Shown here one piece after another: positions 8,350-15,796 of a DNA stretch of 64,000 nucleotides. Both the position numbers and the translations under genes were made by a program. Within the stretch, counting starts at the first letter, position 1. Each line of letters opens with the position of its first letter. Location of the stretch: contig NZ_BOML01000087.1 in NCBI RefSeq assembly GCF_016862175.1, positions 1 through 64,000 on the forward strand. The letters are read 5' to 3'. This DNA comes from Paractinoplanes durhamensis. GTDB lineage: Bacteria; Actinomycetota; Actinomycetes; Mycobacteriales; Micromonosporaceae. The notes beneath the pieces were generated by a model. It saw only the letters and a list, made by a program, of their open reading frames with translations, was not told the origin of the DNA and ran no database searches.

Positions 8350-10472
8350 TGCCGACGATTATCATGACCAAGTGGCCCGTCAAGATTGACGGCTCGGTCA
8401 AGGCCAAGGCGATGACCTTCCTGCAGAAGCTCTCCGCCGACGACACCACCGCCGGTCTGCACCTCGAACCGATCGCCGGCGCGGCCGACTCACGCGTGCG
8501 CACCGGCCGCGTCGACCAGTTCTGGCGCGCCGTGATGTTCCGGCTCGACGGCGCGGGTGAGAGCCACTACGTCATCCACGGCGTCTGGCCCCACGACGAT
8601 GCCATCGCTATCGCCGCCCGGGTCCGTCTCAAGGTCAACCCGATCAACGGCTTGCCCCAGATCGAGCAAGCGGAACCGGCCGCTCATCCCGCTGTCCCGC
8701 CGCCGTCGCGGGCCAAGCCTCTCCTGGGTCGGCTGGGGCGCACCCGCGATGACCTCGTCGACCGGCTCGGCGTTCCCGCCGACATCGCTGATCTGGCACT
8801 GGCCGCGCCGGATGAGGACGCGATCCTCGACCTCGCCCAGCAACACGACGGCTGGCTCGGGATGCTCCTGGTCGACCTGGCCACCCCGGACTCGATCGAC
8901 ACCATCGCCGAGCGACTTCAACTCGCGGCGCCAGAACCGACCGGCGACGAAGACGCCGACCTGTTGCGCTCGCTCAAACAGCCCGCCGCCCAGGCGCAGT
9001 TTGCATTCATCGACGGCCAGGAGGAACTTCGCCGGGTCATCGAAAAGGGCGACTTCGGGTCGTGGCGGGTGTTCCTGCACCCGGAGCAGCGCCGCTACGC
9101 CGTACGCCGGTACAAGGGCCCGTTCCGGCTCTCCGGAGGCGCCGGTACCGGCAAGACTGTCGTGCTCATCCACCGGGCCCGGGTGCTGGCCCGCGAGCAG
9201 CAAGACGCCCGGATCGTGCTGACGACGTTCACCACGAACCTGGCAGACGCACTGCGCGACGGCCTTGCCCAACTCGATCCGACGGTTCCACAGGCGAGCG
9301 CCCTCAACCAGCCCGGCGTCTACGTGACCGGTGTCGACGCCCTGGCCGCAGCCGTCATCCGCGCCGCCGGAACCGGCATCGCCGATGCCGTCCAGGCTGT
9401 CCTGGGTGATGCCCGGTCCACACCCACCGGGCGCACCCCGAACGGCCGGTGGCGCGAGGTCATCGAGGCGTCATCGTCGAAGCTGCCCACGGAGATCGCC
9501 AACGAGACCTTCCTGAGTGCCGAATACGCTCTCGTCGTCCTGCCCAACCGGGTGAAGAACGAGAACGAATACCGCCGCATCCGGCGGCCCAGCCGCGGTG
9601 TTGCCCTGGACCGTGCCAAACGGGACAGCGTGTGGGCGCTGATCGCGGCGTACCGGGCCCAGTGCCGCATCGAAGGCACTCTCGACTTCGCCGAGGCCGC
9701 CGCCGTTGCCGCCGCCCACCTCGCCGCCACCGGCGGCCAAGCCGACCACGTGCTCGTCGACGAAGGCCAGGACCTGTCGCCGACGCACTGGCAGATGCTG
9801 CGCGCCCTGGTCGCCGAAGGCGAGGACGACCTGTTCATAGCCGAGGACTCCCACCAGCGCATCTACGGCAACCGGACAGTCCTGGGCCGCTACGGCATCA
9901 AGATCGTCGGCCGCTCGCAGCGACTCACCCTCAACTACCGCACCACCGCGCAGAACCTGCGCTACGCGATGGCGGTGCTCGACGGCGGCGACTACGTTGA
10001 CCTTGAAGAGCAGGCAGAAGCCACTGGCTACCGCTCAGCTCGATCGGGGCCGACCCCGGCGGTAGAGACCGTGGAGTCGCTCGTCTCCGAACTCGACACG
10101 ATCGCGGACCGTATCCGCCCCTGGCTCGACCACGGCGCGGCACCCGAGACAATCGCCGTCCTCGTTCATGACAAATTCCAGCGGGAACGAGTGGTAAACG
10201 CGCTCAACGAGCGCGGCGTGCAGGCGCGAGCAGTCGACCGTGAACGGCCGGCGGAAGGCCGGGTGCTCGTAATGACAATGCACCGGGCGAAAGGCATGGA
10301 GTTCGCCAAAGTCGTGCTCGCCGACGTCGGGTTCCAGTCGGCTGCGGAGAAGGCCAGGCTCGACGACCTGGACGACAACGAACGACACGACGCCGAACTG
10401 CGCGCCCGGTCATTGGTATATGTAGCCGCCACCCGTGCCCGAGATGAACTCGTCGTGGTCCAGCGGCGATAA
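8349..10472 (+). CDS. UvrD/REP-like SF1 helicase with RelE/ParE-like N-terminal domain
   Basis: A 707-residue superfamily 1 DNA helicase/ATPase. The start ATG (8349) shares its A with the helicase stop (TGATG), so I prefer it to the longer open frame from 7521, which only shadows the upstream gene. Residues 1-110 look like a RelE/ParE-type fold with the pattern GLHLEPI...FWRAVMF...HGVWPHDDAIAIA, an arrangement seen at the N-terminus of some bacterial UvrD-like proteins. Walker A (GGAGTGKT) is near residue 263, Walker B (VDEGQD) near 470, the LNYRT motif near 525, and the UvrD C-terminal motifs (TMHRAKGMEF, VAATRARDEL) close the protein. As the last gene of the methylase-helicase set it probably acts on DNA ends or forks in the same pathway. 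Whether the N-terminal domain is active as a toxin is unknown. Confidence 0.9.
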   Translation: MPTIIMTKWPVKIDGSVKAKAMTFLQKLSADDTTAGLHLEPIAGAADSRVRTGRVDQFWRAVMFRLDGAGESHYVIHGVWPHDDAIAIAARVRLKVNPINGLPQIEQAEPAAHPAVPPPSRAKPLLGRLGRTRDDLVDRLGVPADIADLALAAPDEDAILDLAQQHDGWLGMLLVDLATPDSIDTIAERLQLAAPEPTGDEDADLLRSLKQPAAQAQFAFIDGQEELRRVIEKGDFGSWRVFLHPEQRRYAVRRYKGPFRLSGGAGTGKTVVLIHRARVLAREQQDARIVLTTFTTNLADALRDGLAQLDPTVPQASALNQPGVYVTGVDALAAAVIRAAGTGIADAVQAVLGDARSTPTGRTPNGRWREVIEASSSKLPTEIANETFLSAEYALVVLPNRVKNENEYRRIRRPSRGVALDRAKRDSVWALIAAYRAQCRIEGTLDFAEAAAVAAAHLAATGGQADHVLVDEGQDLSPTHWQMLRALVAEGEDDLFIAEDSHQRIYGNRTVLGRYGIKIVGRSQRLTLNYRTTAQNLRYAMAVLDGGDYVDLEEQAEATGYRSARSGPTPAVETVESLVSELDTIADRIRPWLDHGAAPETIAVLVHDKFQRERVVNALNERGVQARAVDRERPAEGRVLVMTMHRAKGMEFAKVVLADVGFQSAAEKARLDDLDDNERHDAELRARSLVYVAATRARDELVVVQRR

Positions 10473-10570
10473 TCACTGCTCACTCGACGTTATGAAGCAC
10501 ATGTCCAGGCATATCCGGCTGATCTTGTCGGACGTGACTCCCAAGCTCCTGCCGGGATCAGGGGGAGACG

Positions 10571-10791
10571 ATGACTGACGACGACAAGCTAAGCGTGGTG
10601 GACGCTCCCCGGCCCAGACCTCGCCATGGCCTGTACTGCCCACCCACCGTTACCACCGTGGGAACCTTCAGGCGGGCAACGGCAAACACGACCCGGACTA
10701 CCTCGATTACCTCCGCTCCCTGAGGGATAGGAACAGATTAGCCAAACGACGGATCCACGAGCTCGATCATGCTGGGATAATTCGCGGGTGA
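10571..10791 (+). pseudogene. Small ORF split across two frames
   Basis: A strong ribosome-binding site (GGGGGAG) sits just before the ATG at 10571. The first frame reads about 33 plausible residues (MTDDDKLSVV...) and then degenerates to a stop at 10721. From about 10640 the -1 frame becomes protein-like (DPDYLDYLRSLRDRN, then RRIHELDHAGIIRG) and ends in a TGA at 10789-10791 that overlaps the start of the next gene. Together they would make one protein of about 73 residues if one base had been lost. I do not recognise the family. It may be a true frameshifted gene or a sequencing error; the unshifted 50-residue ORF is the less likely reading. Confidence 0.4.
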
Positions 10792-11240
10792 TGCGAGTGC
10801 AAGGCCGAAGCGGGCGAGTCCAGTTTGACGGAGTGACCATCACCATCACCCGGCAGGGTTTGTTCAGCCTGCTGTCTTTGAATCGGGAGACGAGGATTGC
10901 TGTCACGTCGTTGCGTAGCGTGCAGTATGTGGCGCCGACTCCTATATGGAACGGCTATATCACCTTTGAAACTGGCGCTCAGCCGAGAACCTTCAGGCGG
11001 CCGAAGGACGCACTCCATGATCGGAACACGGTCATGATCACGCGGAGGCAGATGGATGCCTTCGATCCGTTGCGGATCGCAGTGGAACGGGCGATCGTGG
11101 CTTCCTGCAATCACTTCGGGCCGGCTGGCATGCCCGTGTCGGTGGCGGACGAGTTGGCGAAACTGTCCGCATTACATCAGCAAGGTGCCCTCAGCGAAGT
11201 CGAGTTCGAGCAAGCAAAGGCGCGACTGCTGGCACCATGA
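10791..11240 (+). CDS. SHOCT-domain protein (DUF4429-like N-terminus)
   Basis: A 149-residue protein. The N-terminal 90 residues (GVTITITRQG...IAVTSLRSVQY) have the beta-rich look of DUF4429/PH-like domains, which are often fused to SHOCT. The C-terminal 30 residues (ADELAKLSALHQQGALSEVEFE.AK) are a clear SHOCT helix pair, a short motif thought to mediate oligomerisation or protein contacts. The start is ATG 10791 (a GTG at 10788 is also possible) and overlaps the stop of the preceding split ORF. No enzymatic motif is visible. Its association with the upstream helicase module is by position only. Confidence 0.75.
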   Translation: MRVQGRSGRVQFDGVTITITRQGLFSLLSLNRETRIAVTSLRSVQYVAPTPIWNGYITFETGAQPRTFRRPKDALHDRNTVMITRRQMDAFDPLRIAVERAIVASCNHFGPAGMPVSVADELAKLSALHQQGALSEVEFEQAKARLLAP

Positions 11241-11349
11241 CCGGCCTCGCCCGTCTGTAGCGGGTTTGCCGAGGTCCGTGGCTCTGGTGAGCTGTTGGCT
11301 AGTTCGACTACCACGTCCCGTCGCGTCCGAGTTGCCCGGCGGAGGGAAT

Positions 11350-11475
11350 TCATCGACAGTCGGCATCGCGCCACGGAATCTGGGTCTCGCGTTCCCGTTC
11401 GGGGTGCATGTCGATCACCAGTTCGGTCGGATCGATGAGTCCGTTGCACCATATGCATGGGAGGCAGTCGTCGGC
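11350..11475 (-). pseudogene. Zinc-binding peptide remnant (CxxCxxC) without a start
   Basis: On the minus strand this stretch reads ADDCLPCIWCNGLIDP, continues with a charged middle and ends WRDADCR before a TGA. The three closely spaced cysteines plus a terminal D-C pair resemble a small zinc finger. The frame is open only back to a TAG about 40 bases upstream and contains no ATG or GTG before the cysteines, and it abuts the operator of the toxin-antitoxin genes on the other strand. It is best read as a decayed gene fragment, or a chance ORF with misleadingly good composition. Confidence 0.25.
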
Positions 11476-11484
11476 AGCCGGGCC

Positions 11485-11514
11485 TAGCGTACGTAGCGTA
11501 CGTTTCGTACGCTA
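11485..11514 (+). promoter_or_regulatory. Likely autoregulatory operator of the Phd/RelE pair
   Basis: Two direct copies of TAGCGTACG (11485 and 11494) are followed by its exact reverse complement CGTACGCTA (11506-11514), ending five bases before the antitoxin ATG. Each unit contains the self-complementary core CGTACG. Antitoxins of the Phd/YefM family repress their own operons by binding such palindromes, so this is probably the operator. That last step is inference from the family. Confidence 0.7.
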
Positions 11515-11519
11515 AAAGC

Positions 11520-11810
11520 ATGACTGCTGCTCCGCCTCTGCCCAACGACGACGAGTTGGGCATCACCGACGCCCGGGACCGTCTCGCCGAGATTGTGAAC
11601 GAGGCCGTATACACCGGCTCGGTCACCTACATCACCCGGCGTGGGCGTCGGGTGGCCGCGATCGTGCCGGCGGTGGATGCCGAGCGCCTGGAGCACGCTG
11701 AGGACGCCTACCTTGCCCGGCTCGCCGGCGAAGCCTTAGCTGAGGTCGAGGCCGGCACCCCGACGGTCCCGTGGGACCAGGTCAAGGCTGACCTGGAAGC
11801 GGAGCGGTGA
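11520..11810 (+). CDS. Phd/YefM-family antitoxin
   Basis: A 96-residue antitoxin. The N-terminus (GITDARDRLAEIVNEA...TYITRRGRRVAAIVP) is the Phd/YefM DNA-binding fold, and the C-terminal half (VDAERLEHAEDAY...AEVEAGTPTVPWDQV) is the extended tail that would wrap the toxin. I chose the ATG at 11520 rather than 11457, because the upstream frame runs through the palindromic operator. Its TGA overlaps the toxin GTG (GTGA), the usual antitoxin-first arrangement with coupled translation. Confidence 0.88.
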   Translation: MTAAPPLPNDDELGITDARDRLAEIVNEAVYTGSVTYITRRGRRVAAIVPAVDAERLEHAEDAYLARLAGEALAEVEAGTPTVPWDQVKADLEAER

Positions 11811-12118
11811 CCGATCCCGTACCGGACGGCCCACCTGAGACCGACCCCACGGCGTCGGTCTGGAAGATCGAGCTGACCCCGGCTGCTGTTCGCCAGCTGC
11901 GCAGGCTCGACGGCATGGTGCGCCGCCGGGTCGTGACCGCCATCGACCGGCTGGCCATTGCCCCCCGCCCCGCCGGTGTCAAGGCCCTCACCGGCCACTC
12001 CGGTCTGCTGCGCATCCGGGTCGGCGACCACCGAGTCGTCTACACCGTTCGTGACGAGCAACTCATCGTGCTCGTCATCGCCGTCGCTCACCGCCGTGAG
12101 GTCTACCGCGACCTGTAA
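11807..12118 (+). CDS. RelE/ParE-family toxin
   Basis: A 103-residue RelE/ParE-superfamily toxin. The family core is visible from residue 19: WKIELTPAAVRQLRRLD, then the helix ending RPAGVKALTG, then GLLRIRVGDHRVVYTV and the final strand with HRREVYRDL. The arginine and tyrosine residues near the end are typical of RelE-type mRNA interferases. The first 18 residues are a proline/acid-rich extension. It is coupled to the antitoxin by a 4-base overlap. Between its stop and 12392 (about 270 bases) I see no gene, only the likely promoter of the next one. Confidence 0.88.
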   Translation: MTDPVPDGPPETDPTASVWKIELTPAAVRQLRRLDGMVRRRVVTAIDRLAIAPRPAGVKALTGHSGLLRIRVGDHRVVYTVRDEQLIVLVIAVAHRREVYRDL

Positions 12119-12391
12119 GAAACGTGCAGTTCGTAACCCCATCAGTACGGTTCGCTCGACTTTGGCGCGGCCGCAGGCCAACGCGCTCCTCGATGACGAG
12201 TTGACCGGCGCGGCGCGGGCCGGCCGGCGTTTGAGATGTTCTGCGTGACCCGCCCCGGGCATCCCTCTCGCCCCATGCTGTTTAGATAGTCGTCGTATTT
12301 TCAGGCGGCTCACAGCTTCTGGCACCCTCATCCGGTGCGTAGGGCCTTTACCCTGGAAAGACCGCAGTTGACCTCAGGGAGGCTGGACACA

Positions 12392-13186
12392 GTGAAATCT
12401 TCGAACCCGGTTCTGAGCCGCCTCGGCCAGGCGGCCGAACGCGAGCGGACGGCCGGGTACGGATTGGGCGAGCCGTACCCCTCCGGTCCGGGCTACGCGG
12501 CCGCTCCGCCGGTCGCCCAGCCGATGACGATCGATGACGTGGTCGTCAAGACCGTCATCCTGCTCGGCATCACCGGCATCTCGGCCATCGCCGCGTGGAA
12601 CCTCATTCCCGACAGCATGGCCGGCGCCGCCTGGATCGGTGCCGCGCTCGTCGGCCTGGTCCTCGGCCTGATCATCTCGTTCTCCCGGATGGCCAACCCG
12701 GTCCTCGTGGTGGCCTACGCGGTCATCGAGGGCGCGTTCGTCGGCCTGGTCAGCGAGGCGTTCGAGTCCTTCTACAACGGCATCGTGCTGCAGGCCGTGG
12801 TCGCCACGTTCGGCGTCTTCTTCCTGATGGCGCTGCTCTACAAGTCGCGGGTGATCCGCGCGACGCCGAAGTTCACCAAGGGCCTGATCGCCGTCATGGG
12901 CGGCCTGTTCATGATCATGCTGCTCAACTTCGTGCTCTCGCTGTTCGGCGTGCACACCGGCATCCGGGACAACGGTGCCATCGGCATCATCTTCAGCATC
13001 GTCTGCATCGTGGTCGCGTCGCTGAGCTTCATCCTCGACTTCGACCAGATCGAGCAGGGTGTCCGGATGGGCCTCCCGCAGCGTTACTCCTGGACCTGCG
13101 CGTTCGGCATCCTGGTCGGCCTGATCTGGCTCTACCTGGAGATCCTGCGCCTGCTCAGCTACCTGCAGGGCAGCAGCAGAGACTGA
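12392..13186 (+). CDS. Bax inhibitor-1/YccA-family membrane protein
   Basis: A 264-residue polytopic inner-membrane protein with about seven hydrophobic segments from residue 50 on, preceded by a soluble, Gly/Pro/Ala-rich N-terminus. The family features are the regularly spaced helices and the conserved acidic residues late in the protein (SFILDFDQIEQGV). Members of the BI-1/UPF0005 family are pH-sensitive calcium-leak channels in some bacteria; the role here is unknown. The GTG at 12392 follows AGGGAGG at good spacing; the upstream in-frame GTG at 12335 lacks such support. It stands alone and is followed by a hairpin terminator. Confidence 0.88.
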   Translation: MKSSNPVLSRLGQAAERERTAGYGLGEPYPSGPGYAAAPPVAQPMTIDDVVVKTVILLGITGISAIAAWNLIPDSMAGAAWIGAALVGLVLGLIISFSRMANPVLVVAYAVIEGAFVGLVSEAFESFYNGIVLQAVVATFGVFFLMALLYKSRVIRATPKFTKGLIAVMGGLFMIMLLNFVLSLFGVHTGIRDNGAIGIIFSIVCIVVASLSFILDFDQIEQGVRMGLPQRYSWTCAFGILVGLIWLYLEILRLLSYLQGSSRD

Positions 13187-13197
13187 CGCTCCACCCC

Positions 13198-13256
13198 GGC
13201 GCCCGGACTGTCCTCCCACGGTCCGGGCGCCGTTCTGCGCCCGGGCCCTTTTTGCG
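13198..13256 (+). terminator. Hairpin terminator after the BI-1 gene
   Basis: A perfect 11-bp stem (GGCGCCCGGAC at 13198-13208 with GTCCGGGCGCC at 13221-13231) encloses a 12-base loop 12 bases after the stop. A second GC-rich stretch (GCGCCCGGGCCC) ends in TTTTT at 13250-13254. Confidence 0.7.
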
Positions 13257-13275
13257 TCCGGACTAGGCTCACGTC

Positions 13276-13563
13276 GTGACCGACTTCGCCGCCGCCGTCG
13301 ACCGCCTGCACAACCAGGTGCGGCATTGGGAACAGCCGCGGTGGAAGGGCAAGGCCGAGCGGATGTACGGGCTGGTCCAGCTCCTCGCCGACCTGGGGGC
13401 CGCGGCCGAGGGTCAGCCGCGCCGGCCGGTCCCGCGCGAGCACGACATGATCCTGGCCGACCAGCTGCGGGTGGTCGCCGACGACCTGGTCGCTGCCGCG
13501 CCCGCGCCGGAGGTGCTGGCCGAGGCGGCCGCCGCCGTCGACGAGGTCCGCAAGCACATATGA
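13276..13563 (+). CDS. Conserved small helical protein, function unknown
   Basis: A 95-residue soluble protein, rich in Ala, Arg and Leu and almost certainly all-helical (DFAAAVDRLHNQVRHWEQPRW at the start, EVLAEAAAAVDEVRKHI at the end). Coding bias is strong and the GTG start begins a complete ORF between two hairpins. I do not recognise a named domain. It is convergent with the thiolase gene. Confidence 0.65.
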   Translation: MTDFAAAVDRLHNQVRHWEQPRWKGKAERMYGLVQLLADLGAAAEGQPRRPVPREHDMILADQLRVVADDLVAAAPAPEVLAEAAAAVDEVRKHI

Positions 13564-13612
13564 AAAACCGCCGAGCCCGGCCGCTCGTGGCAGGCCGAAC
13601 CCGGCGGAAAAC
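13563..13612. terminator. Bidirectional hairpin between convergent genes
   Basis: CCGCCGAGCCCGGCC (13568-13582) pairs with GGCCGAACCCGGCGG (13593-13607) with three mismatches across a 10-base loop. The stem is flanked by AAAAA on the left and AAAACA on the right, so it can serve as a terminator for both the small helical protein gene and, to a lesser degree, the thiolase gene. Confidence 0.55.
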
Positions 13613-13620
13613 AGGGAGAA

Positions 13621-14865
13621 CTAGCTCAGGCGCTCGATGATCAGGGCCATGCCCTGGCCGCCGCCGACGCACATCGTCTCCAGGCCGATGCTCTTGTCGT
13701 GCCAGTCGAGCGAGTTGAGCAGCGTGCCGGTGAGCCGGGCGCCGGTCATGCCGAACGGGTGGCCGACCGCGATCGCGCCGCCGTTCACGTTCAGCTTCTC
13801 GATCGGGATGCCCAGGTCCTGGTACGACGGGATCACCTGGGCCGCGAACGCCTCGTTGATCTCGACCAGGTCGACGTCGCCGATGCTCATGCCGGCCCGC
13901 TTCAGCGCCTGCTTCGACGCCTCCACCGGGCCGAGGCCCATGATCTCCGGGGAGAGCGCGGTGACGCCGGTCGAGATGATCCGGGCCAGCGGGGTGAGGC
14001 CCAGCTCGCGGGCCTTGGTGTCGCTCATGATGACCACCGCGGCGGCACCGTCGTTGAGCGGGCAGCAGTTACCGGCGGTGACCCGGCCGTCCGGGCGGAA
14101 CACCGGCTTGAGACCGGAGACGCCCTCGATGTTCACGCCCGGGCGGGGGCCGTCGTCCTTCGACACGACCGTGCCGTCCGGCAGCGTCACCGGGGTGATC
14201 TCCCGCTCCCAGAAGCCGTTGGCGATCGCCTTCTCGGCGAGGTTCTGGCTGCGTACGCCGAACTCGTCCATCTCCTGCCGGGAGATGCCCTTGATCTGGG
14301 CGAGGTTTTCCGCGGTCTGCCCCATCGAGATGTAGACGTCCGGCACGTGGCCGTCCTCGCGGGGGTCGTGCCAGGTCTTGCCGCCCTCGGCAAAGGAAGC
14401 CGTGCGCTCCTGGGCGGAAGCGAACAACGGGTTCTCCCAGCCGCCGCCGACCAGCGCGGCCGCCGCCGAGGGCAGGCCGTCGGAGGAGCCGCGGGCGAAC
14501 CGGGACACCGTCTCCACGCCGGCCGAGACGAAGATGTCGCCCTCGCCCGCTTTAATCGCGTGGAAGGCCATCCGGGTGGTCTGCAGCGAGGAGGAGCAAT
14601 ACCGGGTGACGGTGGCACCGGGCAGGCCGTCCAGGCCGAGCCGGGTGGCGACCACGCGGGCCATGTTGAAGCCCTGCTCACCCCCGGGCAGGCCGCAGCC
14701 GAGGTAGAGGTCCTCGATGAGGGTGCGATCGAGCTCGGGCACCTTGTTCAGGGCCGCGTCCACGATGGTGGCGGCAAGATCGTCCGGGCGGAGGTCCTTC
14801 AATGACCCCTTGACGGCGCGGCCGATCGGGGAGCGCGCGGTGGCGACGATGACGGCTTCGGGCAT
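13621..14865 (-). CDS. Acetyl-CoA acetyltransferase (thiolase)
   Basis: A 414-residue thiolase that would cleave or condense 3-ketoacyl-CoA. All three active-site blocks are visible: the nucleophile Cys in RYCSSSLQT near residue 90, the GHPFGMTGAR histidine in the last 50 residues, and the CVGGGQGMA cysteine near the C-terminus. The length is normal for the family. The position and strand match fadA3 (Rv1074c) in the conserved M. tuberculosis cluster, next to an SGNH esterase gene. It may act in beta-oxidation or acetoacetyl-CoA formation; substrate length cannot be read from the sequence. Confidence 0.93.
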   Translation of the reverse strand: MPEAVIVATARSPIGRAVKGSLKDLRPDDLAATIVDAALNKVPELDRTLIEDLYLGCGLPGGEQGFNMARVVATRLGLDGLPGATVTRYCSSSLQTTRMAFHAIKAGEGDIFVSAGVETVSRFARGSSDGLPSAAAALVGGGWENPLFASAQERTASFAEGGKTWHDPREDGHVPDVYISMGQTAENLAQIKGISRQEMDEFGVRSQNLAEKAIANGFWEREITPVTLPDGTVVSKDDGPRPGVNIEGVSGLKPVFRPDGRVTAGNCCPLNDGAAAVVIMSDTKARELGLTPLARIISTGVTALSPEIMGLGPVEASKQALKRAGMSIGDVDLVEINEAFAAQVIPSYQDLGIPIEKLNVNGGAIAVGHPFGMTGARLTGTLLNSLDWHDKSIGLETMCVGGGQGMALIIERLS

Positions 14866-14969
14866 GGGTCGATGTTAACCAGCGAGTAACAACCCGTGCG
14901 AGTGCAACTTTGTCACACAGCCCTATCTCAACGTCACACAGCGTCCCGACAACCCGGACATTGCGTGTC

Positions 14970-15758
14970 TTACACCCCGGACATCGCCGCTTTCGCGACC
15001 GCCGGGTAGAGCGCATGTGCCCAAACCCGATAGCCGTCGGCCGATGGGTGGAAACCGTCGTAACAAAACGTGCCGGCGTCGGCCCGGAACACCGCACCGG
15101 TCTCCTCGCCGAGGTCGACCACCGCGCCGCCGGCCGCCACGACCGCCTTCGTCTGCGCCTTCGCCATGCGGCGGCCGAGCACGCCGGCCACCTGGCGCAG
15201 CGGCGGCGCGATCGCGCGCAGCGCGCCCAGGTCGGGGCAGGTGCCGACGACGACCCGGACGCCCGCGTCGCGCAGCCGGCGAACGGCCTGGCCGAGCAGC
15301 TCGGCCGACTCCTCCGGGCTGCGCAGGCTGGTCGCGTCGTGCGCGCCGATCAGCACCACGGCCACGTCCGGCCGGTCGCCAAGCAGCGCCCGCGCCACCT
15401 GGGTGGCCAGGTCGGCCGAGCGCGAACCGGCAACCCCGACGCTGGAGAGCAGCACGTGCCGCTCGCCGCTCTCGGTGCCGCCCTCGGCCAGCAGGCGGGC
15501 CAGCTGGCCGCCGACCGTCTCGGACAGCCACTCCACGCCGACCCCGATCGCGGCCGAGTCGCCGAGCAGCACCAGGCGCAGGGTGGGCGAGGACAGCTTG
15601 CCCATCGAGGTGCGCAGGGCCAGGCCCATGGTCGGCTTCGCATAGCGCCGGGCCTTGGCGGCAAGCACCTCGCCGGCGAGCAGGGCGACCCCGCTCACCG
15701 CCCCGGCGAGCAGACCGGTGGCCGCGGCTCTGCCGATGCGTGCATTCAGCCCCGCCAT
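14970..15758 (-). CDS. SGNH/GDSL hydrolase (first of a tandem pair)
   Basis: A 262-residue SGNH-fold esterase or lipase. An N-terminal hydrophobic segment (residues 12-32) looks like a membrane anchor or signal. Block I is GDSAAIG with the catalytic Ser at 68, block III is IGAHDAT (Asn of the usual GxND replaced by His), and the Asp/His of block V lie in DGFHPSADGY near 240. It lies 38 bases downstream of a paralogous SGNH gene on the same strand, so the two are probably co-transcribed. Position matches Rv1075c. Substrate unknown. The H for N change in the oxyanion position deserves note, since its partner keeps GGND. Confidence 0.88.
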   Translation of the reverse strand: MAGLNARIGRAAATGLLAGAVSGVALLAGEVLAAKARRYAKPTMGLALRTSMGKLSSPTLRLVLLGDSAAIGVGVEWLSETVGGQLARLLAEGGTESGERHVLLSSVGVAGSRSADLATQVARALLGDRPDVAVVLIGAHDATSLRSPEESAELLGQAVRRLRDAGVRVVVGTCPDLGALRAIAPPLRQVAGVLGRRMAKAQTKAVVAAGGAVVDLGEETGAVFRADAGTFCYDGFHPSADGYRVWAHALYPAVAKAAMSGV

Positions 15759-15796
15759 CTCTCGCCTCCCTATATCGCCCTGTCGACCGCGGAGCG

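Noticed and set aside
1..10472. Firm assignment to DISARM, Druantia or BREX
   Set aside because: Not enough of the operon is visible, and the SF1 partner and domain fusions do not fit cleanly; only family resemblance is claimed.
10571..10791. Programmed -1 frameshift
   Set aside because: No slippery heptamer such as X-XXY-YYZ is present at the point where the frame changes; a decayed gene or sequencing error is simpler.
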